NCBI GenBank assembly: GCA_946807835.1
Contig: OX327690.1
Coordinates: 18,324,501 to 18,388,500 of the forward strand
DNA length: 64,000 bases
From: Ailanthus altissimus
Lineage: Eukaryota; Streptophyta; Magnoliopsida; Sapindales; Simaroubaceae
Reading direction: 5' to 3'
Below are positions 1 through 10,299 of the stretch, in pieces (the first letter of the stretch is position 1; each line of letters starts with the position of its first letter). The position numbers and the translations under genes are program-made. The notes below the pieces were generated by a model, which saw nothing but the letters and a program-made list of their open reading frames with translations, searched no databases and was not told where the DNA came from.

Positions 1-828
1 TGTTATATATTCTGTATGTAGGGAGGATCCTATGGGTACCTAAAGGAAGAGTGAGTCATCACATTCGTGTGGTGGCTTATTGGTGTATGTGAGAGGACTT
101 ACCAATGATCAAGGTGAGGATTTGGCTCTTACCTTCGGGCATGAGCATTATATATGTGTAATTTAAACCTCACTTGTACTATTCCCCTCATACGGTATGT
201 CACCTACAAGTGACATTTGACTCATTATGTGATATGTGATATAGAAGTCCTACTAAGTAGTAGTTGAGTGATGATATTTCTATTAAATATTTTGAAATAA
301 TGTGTAAGCACTTACCTGGCATGTGATTTGATAAGATTATGATTTTGATTTATCACAACATATCATACACATGCATTGTGTACATATATATATATATATA
401 TTTGTACTTTGATATATGAAAAACTAGTAGGCTTACTGAGTTTCATACTCATTATAGTTTATGGTGATTTCAGGTAAATAAGGTATATATGTTCTTAACA
501 GATTTGGCAACGCTTCTGCTATTCCTTGGGTTCCCTAAGTTGCTAGGTTGCTGAGTGTTTCATTTGGAGACACGTGGTTTAAGATATCTGATTTGTTCGT
601 ATTAAATAAATACTTATGTATTATTTTATTAAGTGTGGTTGTATTTGGTTTATGTTTCACCAAGTATGATCATTGGTTGATTTTTGTGATGAAGCTACTA
701 GCAACTTACTAAGAATTCCTATGTTGAATTCAAGTTTAAAATTTTATACAATATTAATTATGAGTGCACATTATTGAATGAGTGTAAGTTATGTCGTGTA
801 TCAGATCTTTTGGGTTTAGGGTGTGACA
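1..828 (+). repeat. 3' part of a Ty3/gypsy chromovirus-like LTR
   Basis: The segment ends in GGGTGTGACA, the form typical of LTRs that open with TGTCACACC and close with its complement. It carries the phrase 'gcttactgagtttcatactcat' (about 430-452) followed by a pyrimidine-rich stretch and CAGGTAAA, which I associate with Tekay/Del-type chromovirus LTRs in plants. Its start lies outside the window and no internal coding region is attached, so solo or element-bound status cannot be decided. An (AT)n microsatellite lies at about 384-401. Seen: the sequence and its end. Inferred: the family. Confidence 0.5.
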
Positions 829-1036
829 TATATTATCAGATTTTTTGGGAACAACATATACAACTTTGAGGCATATCCTACTCGAACTGTACTACTGAGA
901 TTATTGGGAGCAACACGTACAGTTGTAAGCATATTTTACCCAAATAAAAGGCTCCTACAAAATTAAAAGAATAAATCAATTGCTTTAACAACTGCCAGGA
1001 CTCGAAGCCAACCTAATTTGAAGACGTACTTTATAT

Positions 1037-1612
1037 GTAAGTTACGCGTAATATTATATATTAGTTTTTAGATATATCATCAAATTATGTAATATATAAA
1101 ATTTAAATATACAAATAAAATAGTAAACTAAATCAATTATAAACAAGTAAACAAAATCTGGCTTATACAAAGAAGAGGCATTCGTGTAGCACTATCCTAA
1201 AGCCAAAGAGGCCTCCCTTTGTACGGGTACTTATGTTCTCCTCAACTCCAAGATACAACCTAAATGCTCTTAACCACTCTTCTCAATAAGTATGACTACC
1301 AAAAGAAAATACCAAGTCTATAATGTCAAAGTTGCAAAGAAAATAACATTTGTAAAATTTAGAGTATAACCTTATGATGTATGTAAGTGTTAATTTAGAG
1401 TAAAGAATGACCCATTTATATAATAGTTTTAAGACTTAAGGGATTAATAGCAATATTTATTTAGCGTTATCACAAATTTTAAATATTTTGTAACTCAGAT
1501 ATTAATTGTGCATTTTATATTTAAAATTGGAACTCCATATCCATTAAATTTTGTAACTAACAATTAATTTAAATTTTAATATAAGGTTTTAATTTTTTTT
1601 TAATTCTAATAA
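1037..1612 (-). repeat. 3' LTR of the copia element at 1037-7134
   Basis: This copy starts TGTAAGTTACG and matches 6489-7134 through most of its length, for example 'aatttagagtataacctta' against 'aatttagaatataacctta'. It is shorter than its partner because of indels near its inner end. The polypurine tract lies just inside it. Confidence 0.85.
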
Positions 1613-2439
1613 TCCCCCACAAAGGTTTTAAACCTGATATATATATATATATAAAGTTATGTACAACTAATTATATATTGCAACAATTTATTATGGAATC
1701 GGTATAGGTGCCTTTTGAGCTTGAACCTATACTTAGTATAAATAGCATTCATTTGAGAAATTTGAGTGAACTATGTTTTGAACTTGATTTCTTTGACTAA
1801 ATTTTAATTACTACACACATAATAGTGATGAAGACTTAATTTTGCGAGTTAGTACTATTAATGGTCATATGCTCGCATGTTGGTTCTCATGAGAGTTTTA
1901 AAGAACAACCCAATTTTTACGGTTGCAATCTCACGATAACTCTCACTTAGGTTAGTCCTTCAAGGGTATATATGTCCTATGCCTTGTAAGAGTATGCTCG
2001 CCTTGAACTCATTAAGGAAAGTACCCTCATAAACGTTACATTGTAGCACTTCTTATTATAAGGATGAACGGAAGCATACCTTATTTAAGATATATTCGTA
2101 AATATTATGCTATAAAAGTCACATAATATGGATTATTCCTACTCATTAAACCTTATTTATAGGGTCTCTAATCACAAAAATTGGGCTACCTCCCAAGATG
2201 ACTTTTTTGTGGGCTTAAGCTCATCTCCATCGACAATTTTAAGATGACTTTTCTCGAAAACCTTTTGTCAATTGGTCAGCTATGTTCAACTCAGACTTGA
2301 TATACTCCAAAGTTATAACAATATAATTTAGAAGACTTTTAATAGATTTATATCTCACTTTAATATGTTTATTCATTTTTTTTTGTTTATATGAGATTGC
2401 TTCACTAAATCTATAATAGCCTTAAAATCACAATGCATT

Positions 2440-2840
2440 GGAATCCATTCAACTTCTTTACAAATTATATCAAGAGCTATAAGCTTGAACTCTATAGTGT
2501 TTCTTAAAATTTACGCTTGTTTCTTAGAACCCCAAGATATGGCTACTCCTACTTTGAGAAATATATAGCCACTTGTAGACTTAACATTTATGTTATCATT
2601 TATCCAATTTGCATCACTGTATCCCTTTATCATATAAGAAAAACCTTGATAATATAAGAAATAGTTAATGAAACCTCTAATAAATTTAAAAATTCTCTTT
2701 AAAGCATTCCCATGTTTTTACTATGATTATGAGTATACCTACTAAGTCTTTTCGCGGCATATAATATATTAGGCCTAGTTTTATTGGCTATATATAATAT
2801 AGATCTTATAATTTGAGAACACCTCAATTGAGATATAGGT
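2440..2840 (-). pseudogene. Copia RNase H domain, broken
   Basis: The minus strand around 2520-2640 encodes GYSDANW, then KSTSGYIF, then AISWGSKK. This is the hallmark C-terminal RNase H signature of copia polyproteins, including the first catalytic aspartate in YSDAN. Surrounding frames are interrupted, so it is not a usable enzyme. It lies between the RT domain and the 3' LTR, as expected. Confidence 0.8.
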
Positions 2841-2959
2841 TTTCTTTAATTGTTTCTCAACTTTAAACTAGGATCATAAAGTGTACAGACAAATCTATAA
2901 TTAAAGTATCCAAATTTTTTGAACATTTTCTTTATAGAATTTTGTTGATCTGATACAAT

Positions 2960-3520
2960 ACCTTTTCAAGTCTTTCTAATTCTAATGCCTAGAATCATAT
3001 GGGCTTCTCTCAAATCTTTCACATTAAAATTCCTAGACAAGTAAGCTTTTACATCATTTACTATCTCTAAGTTTGATCCAAATATCAAAATATCATCTAT
3101 ATATGAACTTATTATGACATGGGCTCCATCATTTTTTTTTATAGTATACATATTTATCAAACTCATTTATCCTAAAGCCATAATTTAAAATAACTTTATC
3201 AAATTTCTCATACCATTGCTTTGGAGCTTGTTTAAGACCATAAAGAGATTTTATTAATTTGCAAAATTTATGTTCTTGATCCTTTACTATAAAACCTTCA
3301 GCTTGTTTCATATATATATTTTCCTCTAAATCCCCATTTAAGAAATCAATCTTTACATCAATCTGAGGAATGACTAGATTATAATTGATGCTAAGGTAAT
3401 TAATATCCTAATTGTTGTATTACTAGTAATAGGTGAATATGTGTCAAAGTAATATATTCCTTCTTTTTGTGTAAAACCTTTAGTTACTAACTTCGCTTTA
3501 TATGTATCTATAGTACCATT
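2960..3520 (-). pseudogene. Copia reverse transcriptase, frameshifted
   Basis: Two overlapping minus-strand frames share the domain. 3129-3311 carries KSLYGLKQAPKQWYEKF, the canonical copia RT block. 2966-3166 carries SYIDDILIFGS, which holds the catalytic YxDD box with Ile at the variable site. The frame changes at a run of A residues near 3130-3142 (T run on the plus strand), a typical slippage site. The protein would convert genomic RNA to cDNA in virus-like particles, but here it is split and lacks intact flanks. Confidence 0.85.
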
Positions 3521-4350
3521 AGGTTTAAAATTTTTTTATAAATACCTACTTGCAGTCTATTGCCTTCTTTTCGAGAGAAAGATCCATTAAAACCCAAGTA
3601 TTATTTTGAATAATAGAATCAAACTCATTATTAATGGCTTTTTTTCTAAAAAGGTGCATCTATAGAAAATGTAGCTTCTTTGTAAGGCATAGGATCTCAT
3701 TCTACTAGAAAAATATGCCAATATTTTCTAAAATTCTTAGCTACTGTAGGTCTTTTACTTCTTTTAAGTTTAATTTGTGGTTTATCAATAGTCACACTAC
3801 TAAATGGTTGATCACTAGTTAAAGTTTGATTATAACTTATAAGTTTTTTGACTTTGTTTCTAAAAGAAAAATATATTAAAAAAAAGTTACTTCTTTAGAT
3901 TTTATTATTGAGTTATTGAAAATTCCACTAACTTCAGAATTTATAACTTAAAATCTATTAGCACTATTATTTTAAGCATAACCTATAAAAAAAGTATCTA
4001 TAATTTTATGCCTATCTTCTTTCTCTTGAGATTGGGAGTGTCCACTTTTGTTAGACATCCCACACTTTAAGAATTTTAAGATTAGTAGCTCTACCATTCT
4101 AAACCTTATAAACAATATTTTTTTGATTCTTTATTGTTATTCTATTTAGTATAAAACATGCTAATAGCATTGCTTTCTCCCCACAAGTTCTTGGGTAAAC
4201 TTGAACTTAACGACATTGAATTCACCATATCTATTAAAGTTCTATTTTTAATTTTAGCAACACCATTGGATTATGGTGAATATGGAGGGTTAACTCATGT
4301 ATAATTTCATTCTCTTTACAAAAAGTATTAAAAGCACTAAGTGTATATTC

Positions 4351-4700
4351 TCATCTTCTGTCAGATCTAAATTTCTCAATTCTTTTCTCTAATTTATTCT
4401 CTACCTTATTCTTATACACTTTGAATTTGTCAAAAACCTTATCTTTTGTCTTAATCAAATATACATAATAATATTTTGAACAATCATCTATAAAAGTCAA
4501 AAAATATTTATTACTACCTCTAGTAGGTATCCTATTGGAATAATAAACATCACTATGTATAAAATCTAAAACTTGAGTATTTCTTTTTACGGACGTAAAA
4601 AGGCTTTCTAGGTTGTTTGGCTTACATACAAATTTTACACTTATGTTTAAAATCAATTTGTGTCTTAGGTACTAAACCAAGATCCATCATTCTTTTAATA
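4351..4700 (-). pseudogene. Copia integrase core fragment
   Basis: The minus-strand reading has DFIHSDVY, then GSNKYFLTFIDDCSKYYYVY, then KIEKFRSDR-like residues. These match the start of the copia integrase catalytic core, where the first Asp of the DDE triad is in 'HSD' and the second in 'FIDD'. The usual HTDVCGP motif is eroded to HSDVYYS. Stops lie on either side. Confidence 0.82.
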
Positions 4701-4749
4701 TTTTTTAAATTCATATAACCAAGTCTCTCATGCATGTATTAGTAGTTTC

Positions 4750-5110
4750 AACACTAAGAACTTAATAAATTTTATTAAAACTTGAAATATTATTCAACTT
4801 AAATAAATCATCATAAATATATTCTTTACCCACAAATACATTATTTTTAGAAATCACTACTCTATTAGCCTCTAACATAATTTTGTATCCTTGTTGGACT
4901 AAAGAAGATCCACTAATAAGATTTCTCCTGACTTCAAGTACGTGTCCAACATCAAGTATTTGTGTGGTAGAATTATTGCCTAAAGTTACAATTCCTCTAC
5001 TAGAGTTCTGATAATTCTTAGAATATCATTGATTAAAACAAACATGTATATTTGCACCTGAATTTAACCACCATTCATTATTTTCAAACGTAAAATTAAC
5101 AATTAGAATA
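4750..5110 (-). pseudogene. Copia protease with catalytic Asp changed
   Basis: The minus strand at about 5040-5085 reads WWLNSGANIHVC, which corresponds to the copia aspartic protease motif WWLDSGATxH. The catalytic Asp codon now encodes Asn. Downstream readings LEVRRNLISGSSL and GYKIMLEANRVVI match the segment between protease and integrase. The domain would be inactive even without the surrounding frameshifts. Confidence 0.75.
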
Positions 5111-5149
5111 TAATTGTTATACCTAATTATGAGTTCACTCGAAATATCC

Positions 5150-5600
5150 TTGTCTTCTAGTATATATACTTGGTCCTTTCATCCTTTTCTAAAATATTTA
5201 AATTTTAGACTTACGAATCTCAATGTTCTTGAAGTAACAATCCTTAACTATATAGTCTGTCTTTCTACAAATATAGCATGCCTTATCCTCGTTGCCTTTA
5301 GAATTCTTAGGATTATTATAGTGAGAATTTTAGTTGATCTTAGTAGGACGATAACTAATGTATTTCTTCTTATTTTTTGAGTTTTCTACTAGGTTTACCT
5401 TGGTAGTCTCATTTTCATTTACATTATTAGACCTATTTTTCTCTTCAATTCTAAGTGAATTAATCACTTGTACCATGGTAGCATCTCTTTGTCTATGCTT
5501 AAGAGACTTTTCAAAATCGGGCTAACTAGTGGGTAACTTATCTATCAAATATGATATCTTTTATTTTTTACTAAGTTTGGTGTCATTTTTCTCAACCTTT
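5150..5600 (-). pseudogene. Copia gag zinc-knuckle region
   Basis: The minus strand at about 5225-5265 reads CYICRKTDYIVKDC, a CX2CX4HX4C nucleocapsid knuckle in which the histidine is replaced by tyrosine. It lies directly before the protease motif, as in copia gag. The N-terminal gag half toward 6488 has no readable ORF. Confidence 0.7.
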
Positions 5601-6488
5601 CTAAAAATTCTTGAAACTAAAGAATTTGATCAATCATGTATTTTGAGTCTACCATCTTACATTTATTAAAACTAGACACAACAAATTTATTTATACTAAT
5701 ATCTTTTGCCTATAAATAGCTTCTTGTGAATTATTTATTTTCTTTAAGAATTCTAAAAAATAAAAGAATATGCAATCTAGATATATAATACAATTTGTTA
5801 AACTAAAATAACCAAAAAAAAAAAAAGAAAAGAATTATATGCAATATAATAAATATCAATTCAAATTGAAAAAACTATAAAGTACCAACTAATGACAATA
5901 AATTAATTAAACATACATTAATACCTAAGAGAGCATTTTTTATAAAATTAATTTTTTTAATAAAAAATGTAAACAATTTAATTGTTTTAAAAGTTATTAT
6001 AAAATACAAACTATAAATAAAGAAAAACAAATTTGTTCTTTTTTAAAAAACTCTAAAATTTACATTACGTAAAATTGTAAAACACAATTTCATCTTTAGC
6101 CAAAAAAGAGTTCAAATTAAACAGAAAAACTATTCCTAACAAATTAATTAATATTGGTCAAAATAATTTATAACTAGAGAATAGTTTTTTTTATCTATAG
6201 AAAATAAACTATGTTTATAACTCTCAAAATTCGTAAGAAAGTTTTTTATATAGAAATTTAATGTAATGAATTTGAGAAAACTAAACTTTATACAAGAAAT
6301 TAACTCTTGAAAAAAAATCTACGTTCGATTTTTAATTGTATAATAAGAAGTAAATAAAATTAACAAAGCAAAATTAAAATATCTCAATTCAAGTAAAATA
6401 ATAAACATATCAATTTAAGAATTCAACACAAATAATAATAAACCACAATTTTACATATAAAATATTAAAACTCTGTTTGGCTTTAGAA

Positions 6489-7134
6489 TGTAAGTTACGT
6501 GTATATATTATATATTATTTTTTAGACATATCATCAAATTATGTAACATATAAAATTTAACTATACAAATAAAATAATAAACTAATTCAGTTATGAGCAA
6601 GTAAATAAAATGCGGCTGGTGCAATAGAGAGGCACACGTGTAGGACTATCGTAAAGCCAAAGAGATATCCCCTCGTGTGGGTACTTGCAGTTCTCTTCAA
6701 CTCTAAGATACAATTCAAATACTTCCAGCCACTTTATTCGATAAACACGACCATCAGAAGAAAATACCAAATCTATAATTTCAGAGTTGCAAGGAAAATA
6801 GTATTTGTAAAATTTAGAATATAACCTTAAGATGCATGTATGTGTTAATTTAGAGTAGGGAATGACCCCTCTATATAGCAGTCATAAGGTTTAATGTATT
6901 AATATCAATATTTATTTAGCATTATTATAAATTTTAAATATTTTGTAACTCAAATATTAATTGTATAGTTTATATTTAAATTTGTAACTCTTAACTTAAT
7001 TTTTATTAACATAAATTTAAAATTTAAAATTGTAACTCCATGAAATTATAATATTAATTACATTTTGTAACTCACAATTAATTTAAATTTTAATATAAGG
7101 TTTTAAAATATTATTTTTATTTTTAGTTTCAACA
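6489..7134 (-). repeat. 5' LTR of the copia element at 1037-7134
   Basis: This 646-bp repeat runs from TGTAAGTTACG to TTTCAACA and is homologous to 1037-1612. The sequence just inside (below 6489) shows only a poor match to a tRNA-Met primer-binding site, so that site is taken as decayed. Confidence 0.85.
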
Positions 7135-7278
7135 TTATGAAAGGATGCTTGCCCAAGCGCCAGTCCATTTATTATTAAGAGTTGATCATGGTGGATGGAT
7201 ATGTTGCCTTTCGTCGAGTTAACCAAATGCATTGACATAATCTTCAATTTGTTGAAATAAATAAAAAAATTTCCATTT

Positions 7279-7530
7279 TTGAGAGTGAGTTTTATTTTTG
7301 AAGAAACTCAGTTCAAAATTATGTCAAAAAATACTTGCTTAGTAACGAAAATGATTTTTCAGAAAATCACAGAGATAACTTACATTTTTTTTCCACTTTG
7401 TATGATAAAGATAAATAATGTGCATGGAGCGAATGGAGATTTACTTGACGATATATTGATTGAAATTCTATCAAGATTGGCTTTTTGTGATTCTTGTGTG
7501 TATGTATTTGCAAATTTTGGTATGGTTTAG
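7279..7530 (+). pseudogene. F-box protein fragment
   Basis: The 83-residue reading ends with DLLDDILIEILSRL (about residues 54-67), which matches the start of the plant F-box helix (consensus LPDDLLIEILSRLP). F-box proteins bring substrates to SCF ubiquitin ligases. The part before the motif is not conserved, and the ORF stops about 15 residues after it, close to the border of an inserted LTR-like sequence at 7539. No substrate-binding domain is visible on either side of the insertion. I infer a truncated relic. The LxxILIEILSRL match is specific, but a chance short match cannot be fully excluded. Confidence 0.55.
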
Positions 7531-7538
7531 TTAAAAAC

Positions 7539-9156
7539 TATTGGGTTGGTAAATAAAAATTTTTTGTTTATAAAAAATAAATGCAGCGAAAGTTAAATTG
7601 TCTTATTCATAATTATATGTATAGGGATAGAAGATTACCTCAATTCTTCTTTATGGCAGATCTTGAATTGACTGACTGTAATATTTTCTATTATCTTCAA
7701 TCTTCAAACTCAATGCATATGAGTACGTGGATCTTTCTTAATCTCTAAAGTCACTAATACTAAAATCTGAGAGAATGGTATTAATTAAATTCTTTTCTCA
7801 CGAATACGTAAAAGAATTTTTTTCCTGTATGGTTATAGTTTATTTTTCTTATTACATACCTCTCATATATATACGGATCTTCATTGGGTATTTAGAATTT
7901 GATTAGGATTAGAAGATTAGAGTTTGATTAGGATTTGATCTAGTGGAGGGACTGCAAGACCCATGGACTTCATAGCTCCAACTTAAAAGGCCTATCCTTA
8001 TTATCTTATAATACATCAATTCTTTTAAGTTAACTCCAGGCTATTTCACTAAAAGCCAAGAGCTGTACTTTAGTAAGCCATGTTATAAAATAAAACCCTA
8101 TTTAATTAAAACTCCATTTAATTAAATTGGGCTTGATCTTTAGACCAACAATAACCACTTAATTGACTCTCTAATTGATGTCCATAATAAAAGTTAGGCT
8201 TAAAAAAAGAGTCTTGCCTCTTTAATTACTTATTTACCCATAAGTCATTGAATGCTCTAATGATCACTTTTAATATATCTATATTTCTAAATGAATTTAT
8301 AAATAAATATTATTATTCAATAAATAATTTATTGAAGAAACTGTGGTTACAGATTCTAATGATCAAGTACTGCAAACAGCTTAGGTGGACATTAATTATT
8401 AGATTTCATCTTGCAAATACATATTCTTACGACTCATGAAATTATATCTCCAACCTATTGAGGTTTTGACTGTTTATATAGATCTTACTTCGTGATAACT
8501 CAAAAGATATAACGCATGAATGTAAGTTCATTATCTACTCAGGATTAAGATCAATCAAACTTATTAAAGCTTTTGTGAATTAAGATTTATGATATTTAGT
8601 TAACCAGATCGAAATTCACAGTAGTCCCGTTCAATGTAACATATACACTAATTTTTCTACTTGAAGTCTCTACTTCAATGATTAAGGCAAATCATTCACT
8701 ATAAGAAGCAATAAAACTACAACCTTACATAATAAAATGCTCTTTTCATTGAACGGGACTTATTAAAGCTTTTGTGAATTAAGATTTATGACATTTAGTT
8801 AACCAGATCGAAATTCACAGTAGTCCCGTTCAATGTAACATATACACTAATTTTTCTACTTGAAGTCTCTACTTCAATGATTAAGGCAAATCATTCACTA
8901 TAAGAAGCAATAAAACTACAACCTTACATAATAAAATGCTCTTTTCATTAATGGTTGTGAACTAGATTTAATTTATAAAGAACTTGTGATCTATACCCTC
9001 TGTATTAGTATTATATGCCTAGTACATATATCACATACTTTATAAATATGGGCTCATCAATATATGTTTAATTATATATATGAATAAACTTTATTAATTT
9101 AATAAAATATTATTACACGTGTTTTAAAAACATAAAATAATATAAAATATTTAATA
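7539..9156 (-). repeat. Probable solo LTR (long copia-type LTR)
   Basis: This AT-rich segment has LTR-like ends (plus strand TATTGGG ... TTAATA, both terminal dinucleotides mutated) and candidate 5-bp duplications AAAAC at 7534-7538 and 9157-9161. Near its left end it carries GCAGCG (about 7584), the complement of the CGCTGC element found near the 3' end of three other long LTRs in this window. No coding sequence lies inside. It contains a 199-bp-period tandem duplication (8559-8949). Borders are less certain than for the other solo LTRs because the flanks are A-rich. Confidence 0.5.
8559..8949. repeat. Tandem duplication, 199-bp period
   Basis: Two copies of a 192-bp segment (8559-8750 and 8758-8949) are separated by 7 bp (GAACGGG). 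I found one difference between the copies, gatattt against gacattt, so the duplication is recent compared with the surrounding decay. Confidence 0.95.
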
Positions 9157-9822
9157 AAAACCCCAGCTTCATTTACGAGCATCGATCTCAATCTAAAAAA
9201 GATAATAATATATTATAATACTCGTCTCATAGTTTATTATTTTAAAAAAAGTTATATACGAAGATGGGTTGATCATTTTCAGTTCTACTCTATGCTAGCC
9301 ATATCTTTTCTTATGAGAGTGAGCAACAATGAGTTTTGGGGGAAATAGCTAGCAAGAATAAAGCTTTACAATAAGTCATCATTACCATATATATTTGAAA
9401 CTATTTAATTAACTCTTCAAATATGTTTCTTAAATTTTACATAAAATTAATACAAATAATTCAAGATTCATTCCTCAGGCAGTTCCAAATATTCATCAAT
9501 TTATCCTTTGTTCATCTTCAACATACATGGTTGCAATTGGCACAAACTATTTATAATTGGAGGGAAAATTATATGCTAAAATTTTATGGTTTTTTTTTTA
9601 AAATTTAACTTTGAAATCTGTATAACATAAAACAAAATGACACCATACTCATAATCAAGACGTAGTCAAATATAATACAACTACAGCCTCAAGTAACAGT
9701 CATAATAAGCTACTCTTGGTCTATCAAGCCAAACCCTCAAGGGTACTCCGTTAGTATTAAAACAACTAAAGAGCAAGGAAATACATTGGTAGAATTAACA
9801 ATCCTCTTTCGAAGGCTCGTAA

Positions 9823-10143
9823 TCAATTCTCAAAGATCGAAAACGATTGTTGAACTTGAACTCCTCGGAGAAAGTACTTTGAATCACGAGCAGCAGCAGC
9901 AAAAGCAGAAGCAGAAGCAGAAGCAGAAGCAGAAGCAAGCGAGGAGGATGGTGTAGAGCAAGAAGAAGAAAAGCTCTTCGGAGTTGAAAAAGAAGCTGAA
10001 GCAAGAGAATCACTTCCGCTTATACTATCTTTCTCCTCTTCACTAATAGTATCCATAATTTTAGCAGTTCTATGCCTCATGACACTGACAAACTGTGGTG
10101 GTGCAACCTCCATAACAAACCTTGCAATACGTGAATTCGCCAT
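9823..10143 (-). CDS. Short plant protein of unknown function, MANSRIARF family
   Basis: An intronless 106-residue protein starting MANSRIARFVMEVAPPQ, then FVSVMRHRTAKIMDTISEEE. This N-terminal pattern recurs, from memory, in a small family of uncharacterised plant proteins of similar size, and no enzymatic domain is visible. The C-terminal half is low complexity: serine-rich, then a Ser-Ala run (about residues 71-83) coded by a GAAGCA-type hexamer repeat (about 9898-9938), then the tail QQSFSIFEN. I chose the Met at 10143 and not the upstream in-frame Met at 10209 because conservation begins there and its context is good (purine at -3, G at +4). A TATA box lies about 150 bp upstream. Nuclear or cytosolic location is undetermined, since no signal peptide or membrane segment is seen. 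Confidence 0.75.
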   Translation of the reverse strand: MANSRIARFVMEVAPPQFVSVMRHRTAKIMDTISEEEKDSISGSDSLASASFSTPKSFSSSCSTPSSSLASASASASASAFAAAARDSKYFLRGVQVQQSFSIFEN

Positions 10144-10290
10144 CCTTTTTTTGCCTTGTAAGCTTAACACAAGCGCTTTTACAAGAAGAAAAAAGCTTGA
10201 AACATACAACAGAAGAGAAAACTAGCTAGAAGTGCTTGTTTTTGGAGGTGGGTTTGTTGTGGATGAGCATAAACACCAGCTACAGGCACA

Positions 10291-10298
10291 TATTTATA
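10291..10298 (-). promoter_or_regulatory. TATA box of the gene at 9823-10143
   Basis: The minus strand reads TATAAATA. This predicts transcription starting near 10260 and a leader of a little over 100 bases before the chosen ATG at 10143. Confidence 0.6.
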
Positions 10299-10299
10299 A

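Larger units (their letters stand above)
1037..7134 (-). mobile_element. Decayed full-length Ty1/copia retrotransposon
   Basis: Two long direct repeats (1037-1612 and 6489-7134) flank an internal region that reads, on the minus strand, gag zinc knuckle, protease, integrase, reverse transcriptase and RNase H in copia order. Each repeat starts TG on the plus strand, and the right one ends CA. Flanking 5-mers are TTATA (1032-1036) and TTATG (7135-7139), a target-site duplication with one mismatch. A purine-rich tract read on the minus strand (CCTTTGTGGGGGA, complement of about 1613-1625) sits where the polypurine tract should be. The primer-binding site is not clear. Frameshifts and stops break every domain, and the LTRs differ at many sites and in length, so this is an old insertion. 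Confidence 0.88.

Noticed and set aside
8559..8949. CRISPR-like direct repeats
   Set aside because: Only two long copies with a 7-bp spacer in a plant genome; this is a tandem duplication.
9795..10013. Leucine-rich ORF on the minus strand
   Set aside because: It is the shadow frame of the hexamer repeat in the real gene at 9823-10143.
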